Source: Bordetella parapertussis
GTDB taxonomy: Bacteria > Pseudomonadota > Gammaproteobacteria > Burkholderiales > Burkholderiaceae_B
Assembly: GCA_945865935.1 (NCBI GenBank)
Contig: CAMBFI010000009.1
Span: 62,001-126,000 of the forward strand
Length of the DNA: 64,000 bases
Direction of reading: 5' to 3'
Part shown: positions 9,445 to 19,260 of the stretch, one piece after another
Layout of the letters: every line of letters begins with the position of its first letter
Numbering within the stretch: position 1 is the stretch's first letter
Position numbers and translations under genes: made by a program
The notes under the pieces: model-generated
What the model was told of the DNA's origin: nothing
Seen by the model: the letters and a program-made list of their open reading frames with translations, nothing else
Database searches by the model: none

Positions 9445-12198
9445 ATGTTGCAGCTCTTTGGCGCCCTAAAAAATATTTTTGTCGGAATGGCTCTTATTCT
9501 ATTCAGTTCGCCTGGCTGGGCTGTTACTCCGCCCCCAGGCGTGACGGCCTTGCAATCAGTTGAGGGCGTCACGGAATACCGCCTGGAGGCAAACGGCCTG
9601 CGCATCTTGCTGGCGCCGGACGACTCCAAACCGAGCACCACCGTCAACATGACTTATTTGGTTGGATCGCGTCACGAAAACTACGGCGAGACGGGCATGG
9701 CCCACCTTCTCGAGCATATGTTGTTCAAGGGAACACCCAATATGCCGAATGCGCTGGGGGAGTTTTCCAAACGCGGCTTGCAAGCAAACGGCACAACCAC
9801 GGTCGACCGCACCAACTATTACGCGAGTTTTTCATCGAACCCCCAAGCTCTGGCTTGGTACTTATCGTGGCAGGCCGATGTCATGATCAATGCAAGCATC
9901 AAGCGCGAAGACCTTGATACAGAAATGACGGTTGTACGTAATGAGATGGAAAACGGCGAAAATAATGCATTCAAAATTCTGATGCAACGGATGCTAGGTA
10001 TCTCTTACGAATGGCACAACTACGGGAAGACCACGATTGGTGCACGCTCCGATGTAGAAAATGTCGATATCCCCAAGCTGCGTGAGTTTTATAAAACCTA
10101 CTACCAACCTGACAACGCTGTCTTGGTGGTTGCTGGAAAATTCGATCCTGAGGCTGCCTTAAAAGACATCGTTCAATCTTTTGGAAAAATTCCCAAACCA
10201 ACACGTAAGCTTCCACCGGAGTACACGGTTGAACCCGCGCAGGATGGTGAGCGACGGGTGACGTTGCGTCGAACGGGCGGCTCGCCTCTTGTCGCGGCGA
10301 TGTATCACGTTCCATCGGCCGCACACAAAGACTTTGCAGCACTTGACCTGGCCAGCATGATCATTGGCGATACCCCCTCAGGTCGCCTATACAAGGCACT
10401 GGTCGCCAACAAATTAGCCGCAGGCGTGTTTGCATTCACGATGGATCGCACAGCGCCGGGCAGCGCCATGTTCGGAGCAAGCTTACAAGCTGATATGGAT
10501 CAGGTGCGCGCGCTCAGCACCCTGACAACCACTGTTGAAAGCATTGCGAAAGAGCCCTTCACCGCCGAAGAACTTGATCGAGTACGCAACCAATGGCTCA
10601 AGGGATGGGATCAGGGTTTCAGCGACCCACAAAAGATCAGTGCCGCACTCACTGAAGCGATTGCCCTGGGAGACTGGCGCCTATTTTTTGTCAGCCGCGA
10701 TCGTATCCGTGCGGCAACCCTAGCGGAGGTGCAGCAGGCTGCCGACAGACTGCTGGTTCAAGCAAATCGCACGGAGGGGGTCTATATCCCAACCGATAAA
10801 CCAAGTCGCGCCCCGCAGCTCAACAAGCCAAATCTGCAGGAGGAATTGAAAGGCTATACAGGCGACGTCGGTCTCAAACAAGCCTCCGCATTCGATCCCG
10901 ACCCAAATAACATCGACGCCCGCACCCAACGCAAAACCGTCAGTCTTAAAAACGGCAAACTCCAACTCGCCCTCTTGCCGAAAGAGTCGCGCGGTGACCG
11001 CGTGCAGGTGGCCATTCAACTGCAGTTTGGCGATGTGGATTCACTCAAGGGGCAGCGTTCAAACACCATTGCAGTCGCAGACCTGCTGCTAAAAGGCACT
11101 TCGACACAAACCCGTCAACAAATTACTGACCGTATCGACGCGTTGGGCGGCCAAGTGGGCGTCTCAGGTGCTGGGGGTGGGCTTTTCATACAGTTATCGA
11201 CGACGGCCAAGCACATCGACGAACTCACGAGCTATGTTCTTGATGTTGTACAACAAGCCAACTTCGCCCAAGAGCAGCTCGACGAATACGTGCGCAAAAC
11301 GACGACGAGTATAAAAAGCTCCATGACAGAACCCAACGCAATTGCCTCGCGCATGCTCGCTCGTCACGGAAACACTTGGTCCAAGGACGATATTCGTTAC
11401 ACACCAACCTTCGACGAGTCTTTGACGGCACTGGCGGGGCTCACGCGTGAGCAGTTAGCCGCTTACCATCAGAAATTTTTTGGTGTCTCGCAGACCTCAG
11501 CCTCAGCGGTCGGCGCCTTTGATGCCGCAAAACTGGAACAAACGCTTACGACCGCACTGAACAAATGGAATGCAGGTGCGGCATACAAGAGAACGCCTGA
11601 GCCTTATCGGGACATCAAGCCTGCGCAAATGCAAGCCGATACGCCCGACAAAGCAAACGCGTTCTATATCGCCGGCAGTATGCTCAAGCTGCAGGATACG
11701 GATCCTGACTTTACGGCACTCTCCCTCGCAAACTTTATGTTGGGGGGATCCGAAAACTCTCGACTCTGGATGCGCATCAGAGAAAAAGACGGTCTGTCTT
11801 ATAACGTGCGCACGCGCCTGAATGTTTCCTCCTTCGAGCCTAACAGCACCTGGTCGGTCTACGCCATTTACGCGCCAGAGAATCGCCAGCGGATTGAAGC
11901 AGGGATTCGTGAAGAGTTTGAACGCGCGCTCAAAGATGGCTTCACCGAGACCGAAGTCAAAGAGGCAATCGCTGCGTTGCTGAACTATCGCAAACTCTCA
12001 CGTACCCAAGATGCCAATCTCGTGAGTGGCTGGATCAGCTATATGGAGACCGGACGTGACTTTAAGTGGTCGGCGGAATCTGACAAAAAAGTAGCCGCAT
12101 TAACTGTTAAGCAAGTCAATGCGGCATTGCGTAAATATCTACAGCCACAAAACTTTAGTAGTGTGGCTGCAGGCGACTTTACGAAAAAAACTCCTTAA
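9445..12198 (+). CDS. Exported M16 family zinc protease (two-module, pitrilysin type)
   Basis: A 917-residue protein with a signal peptide ending near SSPGWA, so it should act in the periplasm. The N-terminal module carries the inverted zinc motif HLLEH (87-91) and the downstream acidic stretch [11 protein letters not shown] with the third ligand. A second M16 module occupies the C-terminal half and lacks the zinc motif, as in other two-module family members. Substrates are usually short unfolded peptides. The ATG at 9445 follows AGGA and gives a good signal peptide; an upstream in-frame ATG at 9385 overlaps the VWA gene and would bury the signal. It may belong to the MoxR unit, 56 bases downstream. 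Confidence 0.93.
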   Translation: MLQLFGALKNIFVGMALILFSSPGWAVTPPPGVTALQSVEGVTEYRLEANGLRILLAPDDSKPSTTVNMTYLVGSRHENYGETGMAHLLEHMLFKGTPNMPNALGEFSKRGLQANGTTTVDRTNYYASFSSNPQALAWYLSWQADVMINASIKREDLDTEMTVVRNEMENGENNAFKILMQRMLGISYEWHNYGKTTIGARSDVENVDIPKLREFYKTYYQPDNAVLVVAGKFDPEAALKDIVQSFGKIPKPTRKLPPEYTVEPAQDGERRVTLRRTGGSPLVAAMYHVPSAAHKDFAALDLASMIIGDTPSGRLYKALVANKLAAGVFAFTMDRTAPGSAMFGASLQADMDQVRALSTLTTTVESIAKEPFTAEELDRVRNQWLKGWDQGFSDPQKISAALTEAIALGDWRLFFVSRDRIRAATLAEVQQAADRLLVQANRTEGVYIPTDKPSRAPQLNKPNLQEELKGYTGDVGLKQASAFDPDPNNIDARTQRKTVSLKNGKLQLALLPKESRGDRVQVAIQLQFGDVDSLKGQRSNTIAVADLLLKGTSTQTRQQITDRIDALGGQVGVSGAGGGLFIQLSTTAKHIDELTSYVLDVVQQANFAQEQLDEYVRKTTTSIKSSMTEPNAIASRMLARHGNTWSKDDIRYTPTFDESLTALAGLTREQLAAYHQKFFGVSQTSASAVGAFDAAKLEQTLTTALNKWNAGAAYKRTPEPYRDIKPAQMQADTPDKANAFYIAGSMLKLQDTDPDFTALSLANFMLGGSENSRLWMRIREKDGLSYNVRTRLNVSSFEPNSTWSVYAIYAPENRQRIEAGIREEFERALKDGFTETEVKEAIAALLNYRKLSRTQDANLVSGWISYMETGRDFKWSAESDKKVAALTVKQVNAALRKYLQPQNFSSVAAGDFTKKTP

Positions 12199-13303
12199 CG
12201 CGATCGGTCCAGGATTTGCTTTGCGGCGAGTGGCGTTCACCGCCCTCGCCTAGCGAAGCCTCAAACTGCCGCAAGATTGTCTTTTGCGCGTCATTAAGCT
12301 TGACCGGCGTTTCAACCACAACATGACAATACAAGTCACCGGGATACGCGCCGCGTACGCCTTTGACTCCCTTTCCACGCAAGCGGAAAGTCTTGCCGGA
12401 CTGCGTACCTTCCGGAATTGAAATTTCAGCCTTGCCGCTTAGCGTAGGGACTTGAATCTCGCCCCCAAGCGCTGCGGTCGTGAAGGGGATCGTTAACTCA
12501 CAATGCAAGTCATCATTGTCGCGTTGGAAAATCTTGTGTTGCTTGATGTGGATCTCAACAAACAGATCGCCAGAGGGGCCGCCATTGATGCCTGGCTCGC
12601 CATTGCCTGAGGAGCGAATACGCATACCGTCGTCAATCCCGGCGGGGATCTTGACCTGTAGCGTCTTGTTGCGACGCGTGCGCCCCACACCATCGCAGGA
12701 CACGCAAGGATCTGTGATCTCTTTGCCACTGCCATGGCATGTAGGACACGTCTGCTGCACACTAAAAAATCCCTGCTGCATGCGCACTGCACCGGAACCG
12801 CCACACGTACGGCAGGTCTTGGGGGATGTGCCTGGCTTAGCGCCACTACCTTTGCAGACCTCGCAATTTTCCCAACTCGGGACACGAATTTCGGTGTCAA
12901 AGCCGGCGGCCGCTTGCTCAAGCGTGATTTCCATTGAGTATTTCAGGTCGGCGCCGCGATACACCTGGGGTCCGCCGGCGCCGCGCTGCCGCGCACCACC
13001 AAATATCTCACCAAAAATATCACCAAACGCATCGCCAAACCCGGCGCCGCCCGCGCCACCCATACCGGCCGCGTTGGGATCGACACCTGCGTGTCCGTAA
13101 CGATCATAGGCCGCCCGCTTGTTTTCATCGGAAAGAATTTCATAAGCCTCTTTGGCTTGTTTGAATTTCTCTTCGGCTTCCTTGCTATCGGGATTGCGGT
13201 CGGGATGGTATTTCATCGCCAGCTTGCGGTAGGCCTTTTTCAGGTCATCATCCGATGCGTTTTTGGCAACACCAAGGGTTTCGTAGAAGTCGCGTTTTGC
13301 CAT
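12179..13303 (-). CDS. dnaJ: Chaperone DnaJ
   Basis: The Hsp40 co-chaperone stimulates DnaK ATP hydrolysis and delivers clients. The 374-residue protein has a J domain with HPD (about 34-36), a Gly-rich linker ([17 protein letters not shown]), four CxxCxGxG-type zinc repeats ([32 protein letters not shown]) and the C-terminal substrate-binding domain. It lies 90 bases after dnaK on the same strand, beyond a hairpin likely to reduce read-through. Its stop overlaps the M16 protease gene on the other strand by 20 bases. Confidence 0.98.
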   Translation of the reverse strand: MAKRDFYETLGVAKNASDDDLKKAYRKLAMKYHPDRNPDSKEAEEKFKQAKEAYEILSDENKRAAYDRYGHAGVDPNAAGMGGAGGAGFGDAFGDIFGEIFGGARQRGAGGPQVYRGADLKYSMEITLEQAAAGFDTEIRVPSWENCEVCKGSGAKPGTSPKTCRTCGGSGAVRMQQGFFSVQQTCPTCHGSGKEITDPCVSCDGVGRTRRNKTLQVKIPAGIDDGMRIRSSGNGEPGINGGPSGDLFVEIHIKQHKIFQRDNDDLHCELTIPFTTAALGGEIQVPTLSGKAEISIPEGTQSGKTFRLRGKGVKGVRGAYPGDLYCHVVVETPVKLNDAQKTILRQFEASLGEGGERHSPQSKSWTDRVKEFFS

Positions 13304-13335
13304 GATCTCAGGCTCGTAAAAAGGTGAAACAGAAA

Positions 13336-13370
13336 AAGCTTGCCCGGGATGCTCTAAAAGAGTCCCGGGC
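13336..13370 (-). terminator. Attenuator-like hairpin between dnaK and dnaJ
   Basis: On the minus strand, GCCCGGGA (13363-13370) pairs with TCCCGGGC (13342-13349), and an inner CTCT/AGAG pair closes a loop of three bases. AAGCTTTTT follows. This has the form of an intrinsic terminator, placed 24 bases after the dnaK stop. Since dnaJ has no obvious own heat-shock promoter, partial read-through probably sets the lower DnaJ:DnaK ratio. Confidence 0.75.
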
Positions 13371-13393
13371 AGATGCTACTGTGGTCTAGGCGA

Positions 13394-15337
13394 TCACTTC
13401 TGGTCGCGTTTGACTTCTTTAAACTCAGCATCGACAACATTGTCATCTGCTGGCTTGCTTGAACCTGGCTCTGCACCACCAGGCGCCCCACCCGCTGCAG
13501 CTTGCGCTGCTTGGGCCTCGGCATACATCTTCTCGCCGAGTTTTTGCGAAGCCGTTGCAAGCGCCTCAACTTTGGCATCAATCGCAGCCTTATCGGCGCC
13601 ACTCTTCAAGACCTCTTCAACTTCAGCAATAGCGGCTTCGATTGCTGTTTTTTCAGCGGCGTCGAGCTTATCACCGTACTCGGTCAAAGACTTGCGTGTG
13701 GCGTGCACCAAACCATCAGCGCTGTTACGCGCCAAGGCCAACTCAGCCATGCGGTGATCTTCCTCAGCATTCGCCTCAGCGTCTTTCACCATCCGTTGAA
13801 TTTCTTCTTCGGTCAGGCCTGAGTTTGCCTTGATGGTGATCTTGTTCTCTTTGCCCGTACCTTTGTCTTTGGCCGAAACGTGAACAATACCGTTCGCATC
13901 AATATCAAACGTCACTTCAATCTGCGGTGTGCCGCGTGGCGAAGGTGGAATACCCTCAAGGTTGAACTCACCGAGTGTCTTGTTACCTGCAGCAATTTCA
14001 CGCTCACCCTGGAACACTTTAATGGTCACGGCCGGCTGGTTGTCATCAGCAGTCGAGAACACTTGCGAGTGTCGGGTCGGGATCGTCGTGTTCTTGGTGA
14101 TCATCTTGGTCATCACGCCACCAAGTGTTTCAATACCAAGGGACAGAGGCGTCACGTCAAGCAACAACACATCTTTACGATCGCCAGACAACACCGAGCC
14201 CTGGATCGCAGCACCTGCTGCAACCGCTTCGTCGGGGTTGACGTCCTTACGTGGTTCGCGACCGAAGAACTCTTTGACCTTTTCCTGCACCTTAGGCATA
14301 CGGGTCATACCACCGACCAAAATCACGTCGTCGATTTCACCGACCTTCACGCCTGCATCTTTAATCGCGATACGGCAAGGATCCATGGTGCGAGCGATCA
14401 GCTCTTCGACCAAGGATTCGAGCTTGGCACGCGTCATCTTGAGGTTCAAGTGCTTGGGGCCAGACGCATCAGCAGTGATGTAAGGCAAATTGATTTCAGT
14501 TTGCTGACTTGACGACAGTTCAATCTTGGCTTTTTCAGCGGCTTCTTTCAAACGCTGCAACGCCAAGACATCTTTGCCTAAGTCAACGCCCTGCTCTTTC
14601 TTGAACTCAGCGATCACGTATTCAATGATGCGTTGGTCGAAGTCTTCGCCACCCAAGAACGTATCGCCGTTGGTCGACAACACCTCAAACTGTTTCTCGC
14701 CATCCACATCAGCGATCTCAATGATCGAGATATCGAACGTACCGCCACCCAAATCGAACACAGCAATCTTGCGATCGCCTTTTTCTGACTTGTCCATGCC
14801 GAAGGCCAGCGCAGCTGCAGTGGGCTCGTTGATGATCCGCTTGACGTCCAGACCCGCAATACGGCCTGCGTCTTTCGTCGCCTGGCGCTGACTGTCGTTG
14901 AAGTAAGCAGGCACGGTAATGACGGCCTCGGTGACTTCTTCACCTAAGAAGTCTTCGGCAGTTTTTTTCATTTTGCGCAAAACGTCTGCTGCGACCTGCG
15001 AGGGCGCGAGCTTTTTGTTTTGTGCCTCAACCCAGGCGTCACCGTTATCGGCCTTCACGATTTTGTAAGGCATCAAATGGATGTCTTTCTGGACGGCGTC
15101 TTCTGTGAACTTACGTCCAATCAGGCGCTTAACGGCATAGAGGGTGTTCGTGGGGTTTGTGACCGCCTGGCGTTTCGCAGGCGCGCCGACAAGTGTCTCA
15201 CCGTCTTCCATGTAGGCGACGATAGAAGGAGTCGTGCGCGCACCTTCGGCGTTCTCAAGGATTTTGACCTGACCGCCGTCCATGACCGCCACGCAACTAT
15301 TGGTGGTGCCAAGGTCGATACCGATAATCTTGCTCAT
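13394..15337 (-). CDS. dnaK: Chaperone DnaK (Hsp70)
   Basis: The 647-residue ATP-dependent chaperone has the N-terminal [17 protein letters not shown] phosphate loop, [21 protein letters not shown], the [11 protein letters not shown] adenosine motif, the linker [11 protein letters not shown] and a C-terminal lid with an Ala/Gly-rich tail ending in [13 protein letters not shown]. It works with the neighbouring GrpE and DnaJ. The ATG at 15335-15337 follows a purine-rich AAAGG site. It is driven by its own sigma-32 promoter just after grpE. Length and all motifs are normal. Confidence 0.99.
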   Translation of the reverse strand: MSKIIGIDLGTTNSCVAVMDGGQVKILENAEGARTTPSIVAYMEDGETLVGAPAKRQAVTNPTNTLYAVKRLIGRKFTEDAVQKDIHLMPYKIVKADNGDAWVEAQNKKLAPSQVAADVLRKMKKTAEDFLGEEVTEAVITVPAYFNDSQRQATKDAGRIAGLDVKRIINEPTAAALAFGMDKSEKGDRKIAVFDLGGGTFDISIIEIADVDGEKQFEVLSTNGDTFLGGEDFDQRIIEYVIAEFKKEQGVDLGKDVLALQRLKEAAEKAKIELSSSQQTEINLPYITADASGPKHLNLKMTRAKLESLVEELIARTMDPCRIAIKDAGVKVGEIDDVILVGGMTRMPKVQEKVKEFFGREPRKDVNPDEAVAAGAAIQGSVLSGDRKDVLLLDVTPLSLGIETLGGVMTKMITKNTTIPTRHSQVFSTADDNQPAVTIKVFQGEREIAAGNKTLGEFNLEGIPPSPRGTPQIEVTFDIDANGIVHVSAKDKGTGKENKITIKANSGLTEEEIQRMVKDAEANAEEDHRMAELALARNSADGLVHATRKSLTEYGDKLDAAEKTAIEAAIAEVEEVLKSGADKAAIDAKVEALATASQKLGEKMYAEAQAAQAAAGGAPGGAEPGSSKPADDNVVDAEFKEVKRDQK

Positions 15338-15413
15338 GGTGAATTACCTTTAAAGAAATCAGAATAGGGGGAATGCTTAGATGCTTTAAAACTTAAATAC
15401 TTGGATGTTTTGT

Positions 15414-15441
15414 AATTGGGGGCTCATCGAGCAATTTCAAG
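15414..15441 (-). promoter_or_regulatory. Sigma-32 (RpoH) promoter for dnaK
   Basis: Reading the minus strand, CTTGAAA (15435-15441), 13 bases, then CCCCAATT (15414-15421) fit the heat-shock consensus CTTGAAA-N11-16-CCCCATNT with one or two mismatches. The -35 begins one base after the grpE stop codon. Transcription should begin near 15407, leaving a leader of about 70 bases. Confidence 0.85.
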
Positions 15442-15442
15442 C

Positions 15443-16027
15443 CTAAGACGACACCGTGACCAACGCAGGGCGCAGTACGCGCTCCGCGATCAAGTAGCCC
15501 TTCTGCAGAGTCTGCACAACCGTGTTGGGCTCTTGCTCGGCTGGTATGGTCGCAATCGCTTGGTGCTGATGCGGATCAAACTTGGTGCCTGCGGCAGGCG
15601 CGATTTCCTTCAAGTGGTTTCGCTCAAAGGCAGTCACGAGCTGCTTGAGGGTCATTTCAATGCCTGCACGCATGTCTTGGGCGCTCTGCTCTGTCTGAGC
15701 AAGCGCTGCCTCAAGACTATCTTTCACCGGCACAAGCCCTTCGGCGAACGACTCAATGCCGAATTTACGTGCTTTCGAGACTTCTTCCTGGGCGCGACGA
15801 CGAACGTTTTCCATTTCTGCGTGCGCACGCAACACCTGATCTTTCTGCTCAGCGAGCTGCGCCTGAGCCGCAGCCAAATCGACATGTAACTGCTCAATGG
15901 GATCGAGCGATTGGGCCTCAGCTTGGGCGGCCGCCTCGGTCTGACCCCGGGCCGCGCTTTGCTCAGCCGACTTGTCGAGCGACGAATCGCCTGATGAATG
16001 GGCAGTCGGGTCTTGATGAGCGGTCAT
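15443..16027 (-). CDS. grpE: Nucleotide exchange factor GrpE
   Basis: GrpE releases ADP from DnaK. The 194-residue protein has a Ser/Ala/Gln-rich N-terminal tail, a long coiled-coil (about 45-105, with [20 protein letters not shown]) and the C-terminal beta domain with [13 protein letters not shown]-type signature, here [22 protein letters not shown] (about 165-186; the conserved core is QKGY and R-LRPA). It starts at the ATG at 16025-16027. It lies directly upstream of dnaK with its own sigma-32 promoter. Confidence 0.97.
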   Translation of the reverse strand: MTAHQDPTAHSSGDSSLDKSAEQSAARGQTEAAAQAEAQSLDPIEQLHVDLAAAQAQLAEQKDQVLRAHAEMENVRRRAQEEVSKARKFGIESFAEGLVPVKDSLEAALAQTEQSAQDMRAGIEMTLKQLVTAFERNHLKEIAPAAGTKFDPHQHQAIATIPAEQEPNTVVQTLQKGYLIAERVLRPALVTVSS

Positions 16028-16061
16028 TGAATTTCTCCAGAAAATACGTTGGTTGACACAA

Positions 16062-16089
16062 ACTTGGGGGCAATCCCCCCAGATTCAAG
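16062..16089 (-). promoter_or_regulatory. Sigma-32 (RpoH) promoter for grpE
   Basis: On the minus strand, CTTGAAT (16083-16089), 13 bases, then CCCCAAGT (16062-16069). The spacing is identical to that of the dnaK promoter. A GGGGG-CAAT-CCCCC inverted repeat (16066-16079, plus-strand reading) overlaps the -10 and the spacer. Expected start of transcription is near 16055, about 28 bases before grpE. Confidence 0.82.
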
Positions 16090-16200
16090 GTCAAAAACTG
16101 CAATTTTTGGACAAATCCGAGAGGTTTTTAGGCAAATTTTGACTAAAAACTAACTAAAACTTGGAAAACAAGCAGGGCCAATCCGTATGAATGTGAGTCA

Positions 16201-17271
16201 TTACTTATCTATCCGGACCTGCCAACCCTGCAACTGCGATTCAACCAAATCGGCTAACCCCACCATCCAGGCGGGATCATCGTTCAGTGCGGGAATATAA
16301 CGAAACTGCTTGCCCCCCGCATGCAGGAAGGTCTCGCGCACCTCGATACTGATTTCCTCAAGCGTCTCAAGGCAATCGGCTAAGAAGCCCGGGCAGACGA
16401 CATCGATCTCGGTCACGCCTTGTTGCGCCAGCTTTTCCAGCGTGGGCTCGGTGTAGGGCTCGAGCCACTTCGCTGGACCAAAACGGCTTTGAAAAGTGAC
16501 TAAATATTGATCGTCGCTCAAGCCCAATAAAGTCGCCAAGGCGCGCGCCGTCTCGTAGCTGTCCCGACAATAGGGATCCCCCTGGTCAACGCATTGGCGC
16601 GGCAATCCATGAAAACTCATGACCAACTTCTGAGGACGGCCCTGCGCCTGCCAAAGCGCCGAAATCTTATCGGCTAACGGCTGTAAAAACCTTGGGTCTG
16701 TATGGAATCGCTTGATGAAGCGCAACGCGGGCTGGTTGCGCATATGACCCGCCACACGCGTGGCTTCGTCTACGACCGTTGCCGTCGTACTCGAAGCGTA
16801 CTGGGGGTACATCGGCACAACCAGGATGTGCTCGCAACCGCTATCGCGCAGGTTAAGCATCGCGTCTTGAATGGACGGCTTGCCATAACGCATCCCCGTC
16901 TGGACTTGCACATCAAGCCCACGCTCGGACAGAATACGTTGCACACCCGCTGTCTGGCGCTGCGTATAGACCAACAGCGGCGATCCGCCTTCCATCCAGA
17001 TACTTTGATAGCGCGGTGCCAACTTGCGCGGACGCGCCATCAAAATTGGGCCATTCAGAATCGGCCACCACAGCAACTTGGGGATCTCGATCACACGGGG
17101 ATCGGAGAGAAACTCGCGCAAATACTTACGAATTGCGGGCGCCGTGGGCGCCTCGGGCGTACCAAGATTGACCAGTACCACACCTACGCGCGAGCGCGTA
17201 AGGGGTTCTGGCCACGACAAGAAACGCTTGCCATCGGCGCGTTCGCGCTTAGGTTCAGGCCAAAATCGCAT
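16201..17271 (-). CDS. hemH: Ferrochelatase
   Basis: Ferrochelatase inserts Fe(II) into protoporphyrin IX in the last step of haem synthesis. The 356-residue protein shows VVLVNLGTPEAP, PILNGPILMARPRK, PMYPQYASSTTA, the catalytic His in VMSFHGLPRQCVDQGDPY and the acidic site in VCPGFLADCLETLEEI. The start was set at the ATG at 17269-17271 (MRFWPEPKRERADG). This leaves one base between it and the hrcA stop; an open frame continues upstream but inside hrcA. It is therefore translated in tandem with hrcA. An 11-codon-wide range of alternative starts is not supported by any better ribosome site. Confidence 0.96.
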   Translation of the reverse strand: MRFWPEPKRERADGKRFLSWPEPLTRSRVGVVLVNLGTPEAPTAPAIRKYLREFLSDPRVIEIPKLLWWPILNGPILMARPRKLAPRYQSIWMEGGSPLLVYTQRQTAGVQRILSERGLDVQVQTGMRYGKPSIQDAMLNLRDSGCEHILVVPMYPQYASSTTATVVDEATRVAGHMRNQPALRFIKRFHTDPRFLQPLADKISALWQAQGRPQKLVMSFHGLPRQCVDQGDPYCRDSYETARALATLLGLSDDQYLVTFQSRFGPAKWLEPYTEPTLEKLAQQGVTEIDVVCPGFLADCLETLEEISIEVRETFLHAGGKQFRYIPALNDDPAWMVGLADLVESQLQGWQVRIDK

Positions 17272-17272
17272 G

Positions 17273-18292
17273 CTAAGTCCGTTCGGAAGGGTGATGACTG
17301 AGCGCGCTCGACAGTAAGCGCGCAGTGATATCGACAATAGGGATCACACGCTCATATGCCATACGTGTAGGACCAATGACGCCGAGTGTGCCAATAATAT
17401 GGCCATCAATGCTGTAGGGGGCGGTAATTACTGACAAATCTTCGGTGGGCACGAGTTCGGAGTCGCCCCCAATGTAAATCTGCACCCCCTGCGCACGACT
17501 GGAGACCTCAAGGAGCTGCATCAGATCGGTCTTCTTTTCAAACAGGGAAAAGGTTTTGCGCAGGCGATCCATATCACTGGCGAGTTCGTTGACATCCAGT
17601 AATTTGCGTTCGCCTGAAATCACGACCGTCTCGCCCTCATCGGCCGCCTCGGCGCCAGCCTCGACGGCTGCCTGCATCAGGCGCGACATATCTTCTTGCA
17701 AGCGCGCCAAGTCATGCGAGAGCGTCTGGCGCACTTCGGCAAACGACTTCCCGGCAAAATTGTGATTAAAGAAATTGGCCGCCTCAATGAGTGCAGTGTT
17801 CGTGTAGTCACGCGGAGTCAATAAGATACGGTTCTGGACGTCGCCATCGGGGGTCACAATAATCAGCAAAATCCGTTTTTCAGACAAACGGATAAATTCA
17901 ATTTGCCGAAATACCTGCGCCCGACGTGGCGACAACACGACCCCCGCGAACTGCGTTAGGCTCGAAAGCATCGAGGCGGCAGCGTTGACCGCACGCGAAG
18001 GGTCGGAGGCCGATTGCAAATCACGCACATTGACGGTGGACACCAGCTCATAGGGTCGGGCCGTCAGCATGGTGTCGACAAACAAACGGTAGCCGCGTGG
18101 CGTGGGGATCCGACCTGCCGACGTGTGCGGACTGTGAATCAGACCGAGCTCTTCGAGATCGGCCATCACATTGCGAATTGTCGCGGGCGACAGATCAAAG
18201 AGCTTGGAGAGCGTGCGTGAGCCGACGGGCTGGCCGTCGTCGATATATCGTTCGATTAATGCTTTGAGAAGCGCGCGTGCACGATCATCCAT
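17273..18292 (-). CDS. hrcA: Heat-inducible transcription repressor HrcA
   Basis: HrcA represses chaperone genes by binding CIRCE elements. The 339-residue protein has the N-terminal winged helix ([20 protein letters not shown], then [27 protein letters not shown]) and a GAF-like C-terminal domain. In this group HrcA usually controls groESL and acts beside sigma-32. No CIRCE element (TTAGCACTC-N9-GAGTGCTAA) is visible anywhere in this window, so its targets lie elsewhere. It begins a likely hrcA-hemH unit that diverges from nadK over 63 bases. Confidence 0.96.
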   Translation of the reverse strand: MDDRARALLKALIERYIDDGQPVGSRTLSKLFDLSPATIRNVMADLEELGLIHSPHTSAGRIPTPRGYRLFVDTMLTARPYELVSTVNVRDLQSASDPSRAVNAAASMLSSLTQFAGVVLSPRRAQVFRQIEFIRLSEKRILLIIVTPDGDVQNRILLTPRDYTNTALIEAANFFNHNFAGKSFAEVRQTLSHDLARLQEDMSRLMQAAVEAGAEAADEGETVVISGERKLLDVNELASDMDRLRKTFSLFEKKTDLMQLLEVSSRAQGVQIYIGGDSELVPTEDLSVITAPYSIDGHIIGTLGVIGPTRMAYERVIPIVDITARLLSSALSHHPSERT

Positions 18293-18355
18293 GATTGCCC
18301 TATTTTACCTTCCCCGACCCTATAATCGGTTAGTTTTTCGACGATTAGGGCTCGC

Positions 18356-19255
18356 ATGCACTTTCCCACCATCGCGCTTATCGGCAGATATCAGGACTCG
18401 GGCCTGCACGCCCCGCTGCGTGCGCTCGCGACCTTGCTCGGTCAGGACGGCCGCAAAGTCCTGATCGAAGCAGATACTGCCCGGCACACCGGGGTCACTG
18501 AGTATCCTACCGCTACGTTTCCACAAATTGGACAACAAGCCAGCCTCGCCATTGTGATGGGCGGTGACGGCACCATGCTCGGGGCAGCCCGCCACCTCGC
18601 GCCTTTCGATGTGCCCGTCGTTGGAATCAACCATGGACGGTTGGGTTTTATTACCGATATTCCCGTTGAGGCCGCCCAGGTCGCCTTAACCGATCTTTTG
18701 CAAGGTCGCTACGAAACTGAAAAGCGCATGCTCCTGAGTGCCACGATTTGGCGCGGCGATCAGCAAATGTACACAGCCACCGCGCTCAATGACGTCGTAC
18801 TGAACCGCGCTGGCCGCGGGGGGATGATTGAAGTGCGCGTCGAGATCGACGGCACCTATATGTACACACAGCGCGCGGACGGACTAATCGTAGCCACCCC
18901 AACAGGCTCCACCGCGTACGCCCTGTCCTCTGCGGGTCCAATTTTGCACCCTGAAATCAGCGCAATGGTGCTCGTGCCCGTTGCACCCCAAACACTCTCT
19001 AATCGTCCTATCGTCATCCCGGCAGATGGCGTCCTGAACATGACACTCACGGCCATGGGCCGCGTCGAGGCCGGTGCGAGCGTACATTTTGACATGCAGA
19101 CGTGGTCTGATTTAGTACCCGGCGATCGCATCGTCGTGCAACGCGCTACGCATACCATTCGCTTTTTACATCCAGCAGGCTACAACTTCTTTTCCACACT
19201 GCGTCGCAAGCTCGACTGGAACCGCATGCCACGCTCCGGTAGCGAAGGGGACTAG
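18356..19255 (+). CDS. nadK: NAD kinase
   Basis: The enzyme phosphorylates NAD to NADP. The 299-residue protein has the hallmark GGDGTMLGAAR (GGDG at 69-72), then VVGINHGRLGFITDI, LNDVVLNR, the substrate loop DGLIVATPTGSTAYALSSAGP and a C-terminal beta-rich domain. A TATAAT at 18321-18326 lies at a fitting distance before the ATG, although no matching -35 is clear. It is followed after 5 bases by recN, a pairing common in proteobacteria. Confidence 0.97.
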   Translation: MHFPTIALIGRYQDSGLHAPLRALATLLGQDGRKVLIEADTARHTGVTEYPTATFPQIGQQASLAIVMGGDGTMLGAARHLAPFDVPVVGINHGRLGFITDIPVEAAQVALTDLLQGRYETEKRMLLSATIWRGDQQMYTATALNDVVLNRAGRGGMIEVRVEIDGTYMYTQRADGLIVATPTGSTAYALSSAGPILHPEISAMVLVPVAPQTLSNRPIVIPADGVLNMTLTAMGRVEAGASVHFDMQTWSDLVPGDRIVVQRATHTIRFLHPAGYNFFSTLRRKLDWNRMPRSGSEGD

Positions 19256-19260
19256 CGCCC

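Noticed and set aside
12480-13100. Open frame of about 206 codons antisense to dnaJ
   Set aside because: It is a shadow of the Gly- and Cys-rich dnaJ coding region, with a Pro/Ser-rich translation and no family match.
13880-14512. Long open frame (about 210 codons) on the plus strand within dnaK, with another of about 184 codons overlapping it
   Set aside because: Both are antisense to strongly conserved dnaK codons, have no ribosome site and no recognisable protein features; codon bias on the other strand explains them.
16702-17301. Open frame of about 199 codons antisense to hemH
   Set aside because: It mirrors conserved ferrochelatase sequence; no start signal or protein features of its own.
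15338-18355. Search for a CIRCE element near hrcA, grpE and dnaK
   Set aside because: No TTAGCACTC/GAGTGCTAA pair is present; control here rests on sigma-32-type promoters.
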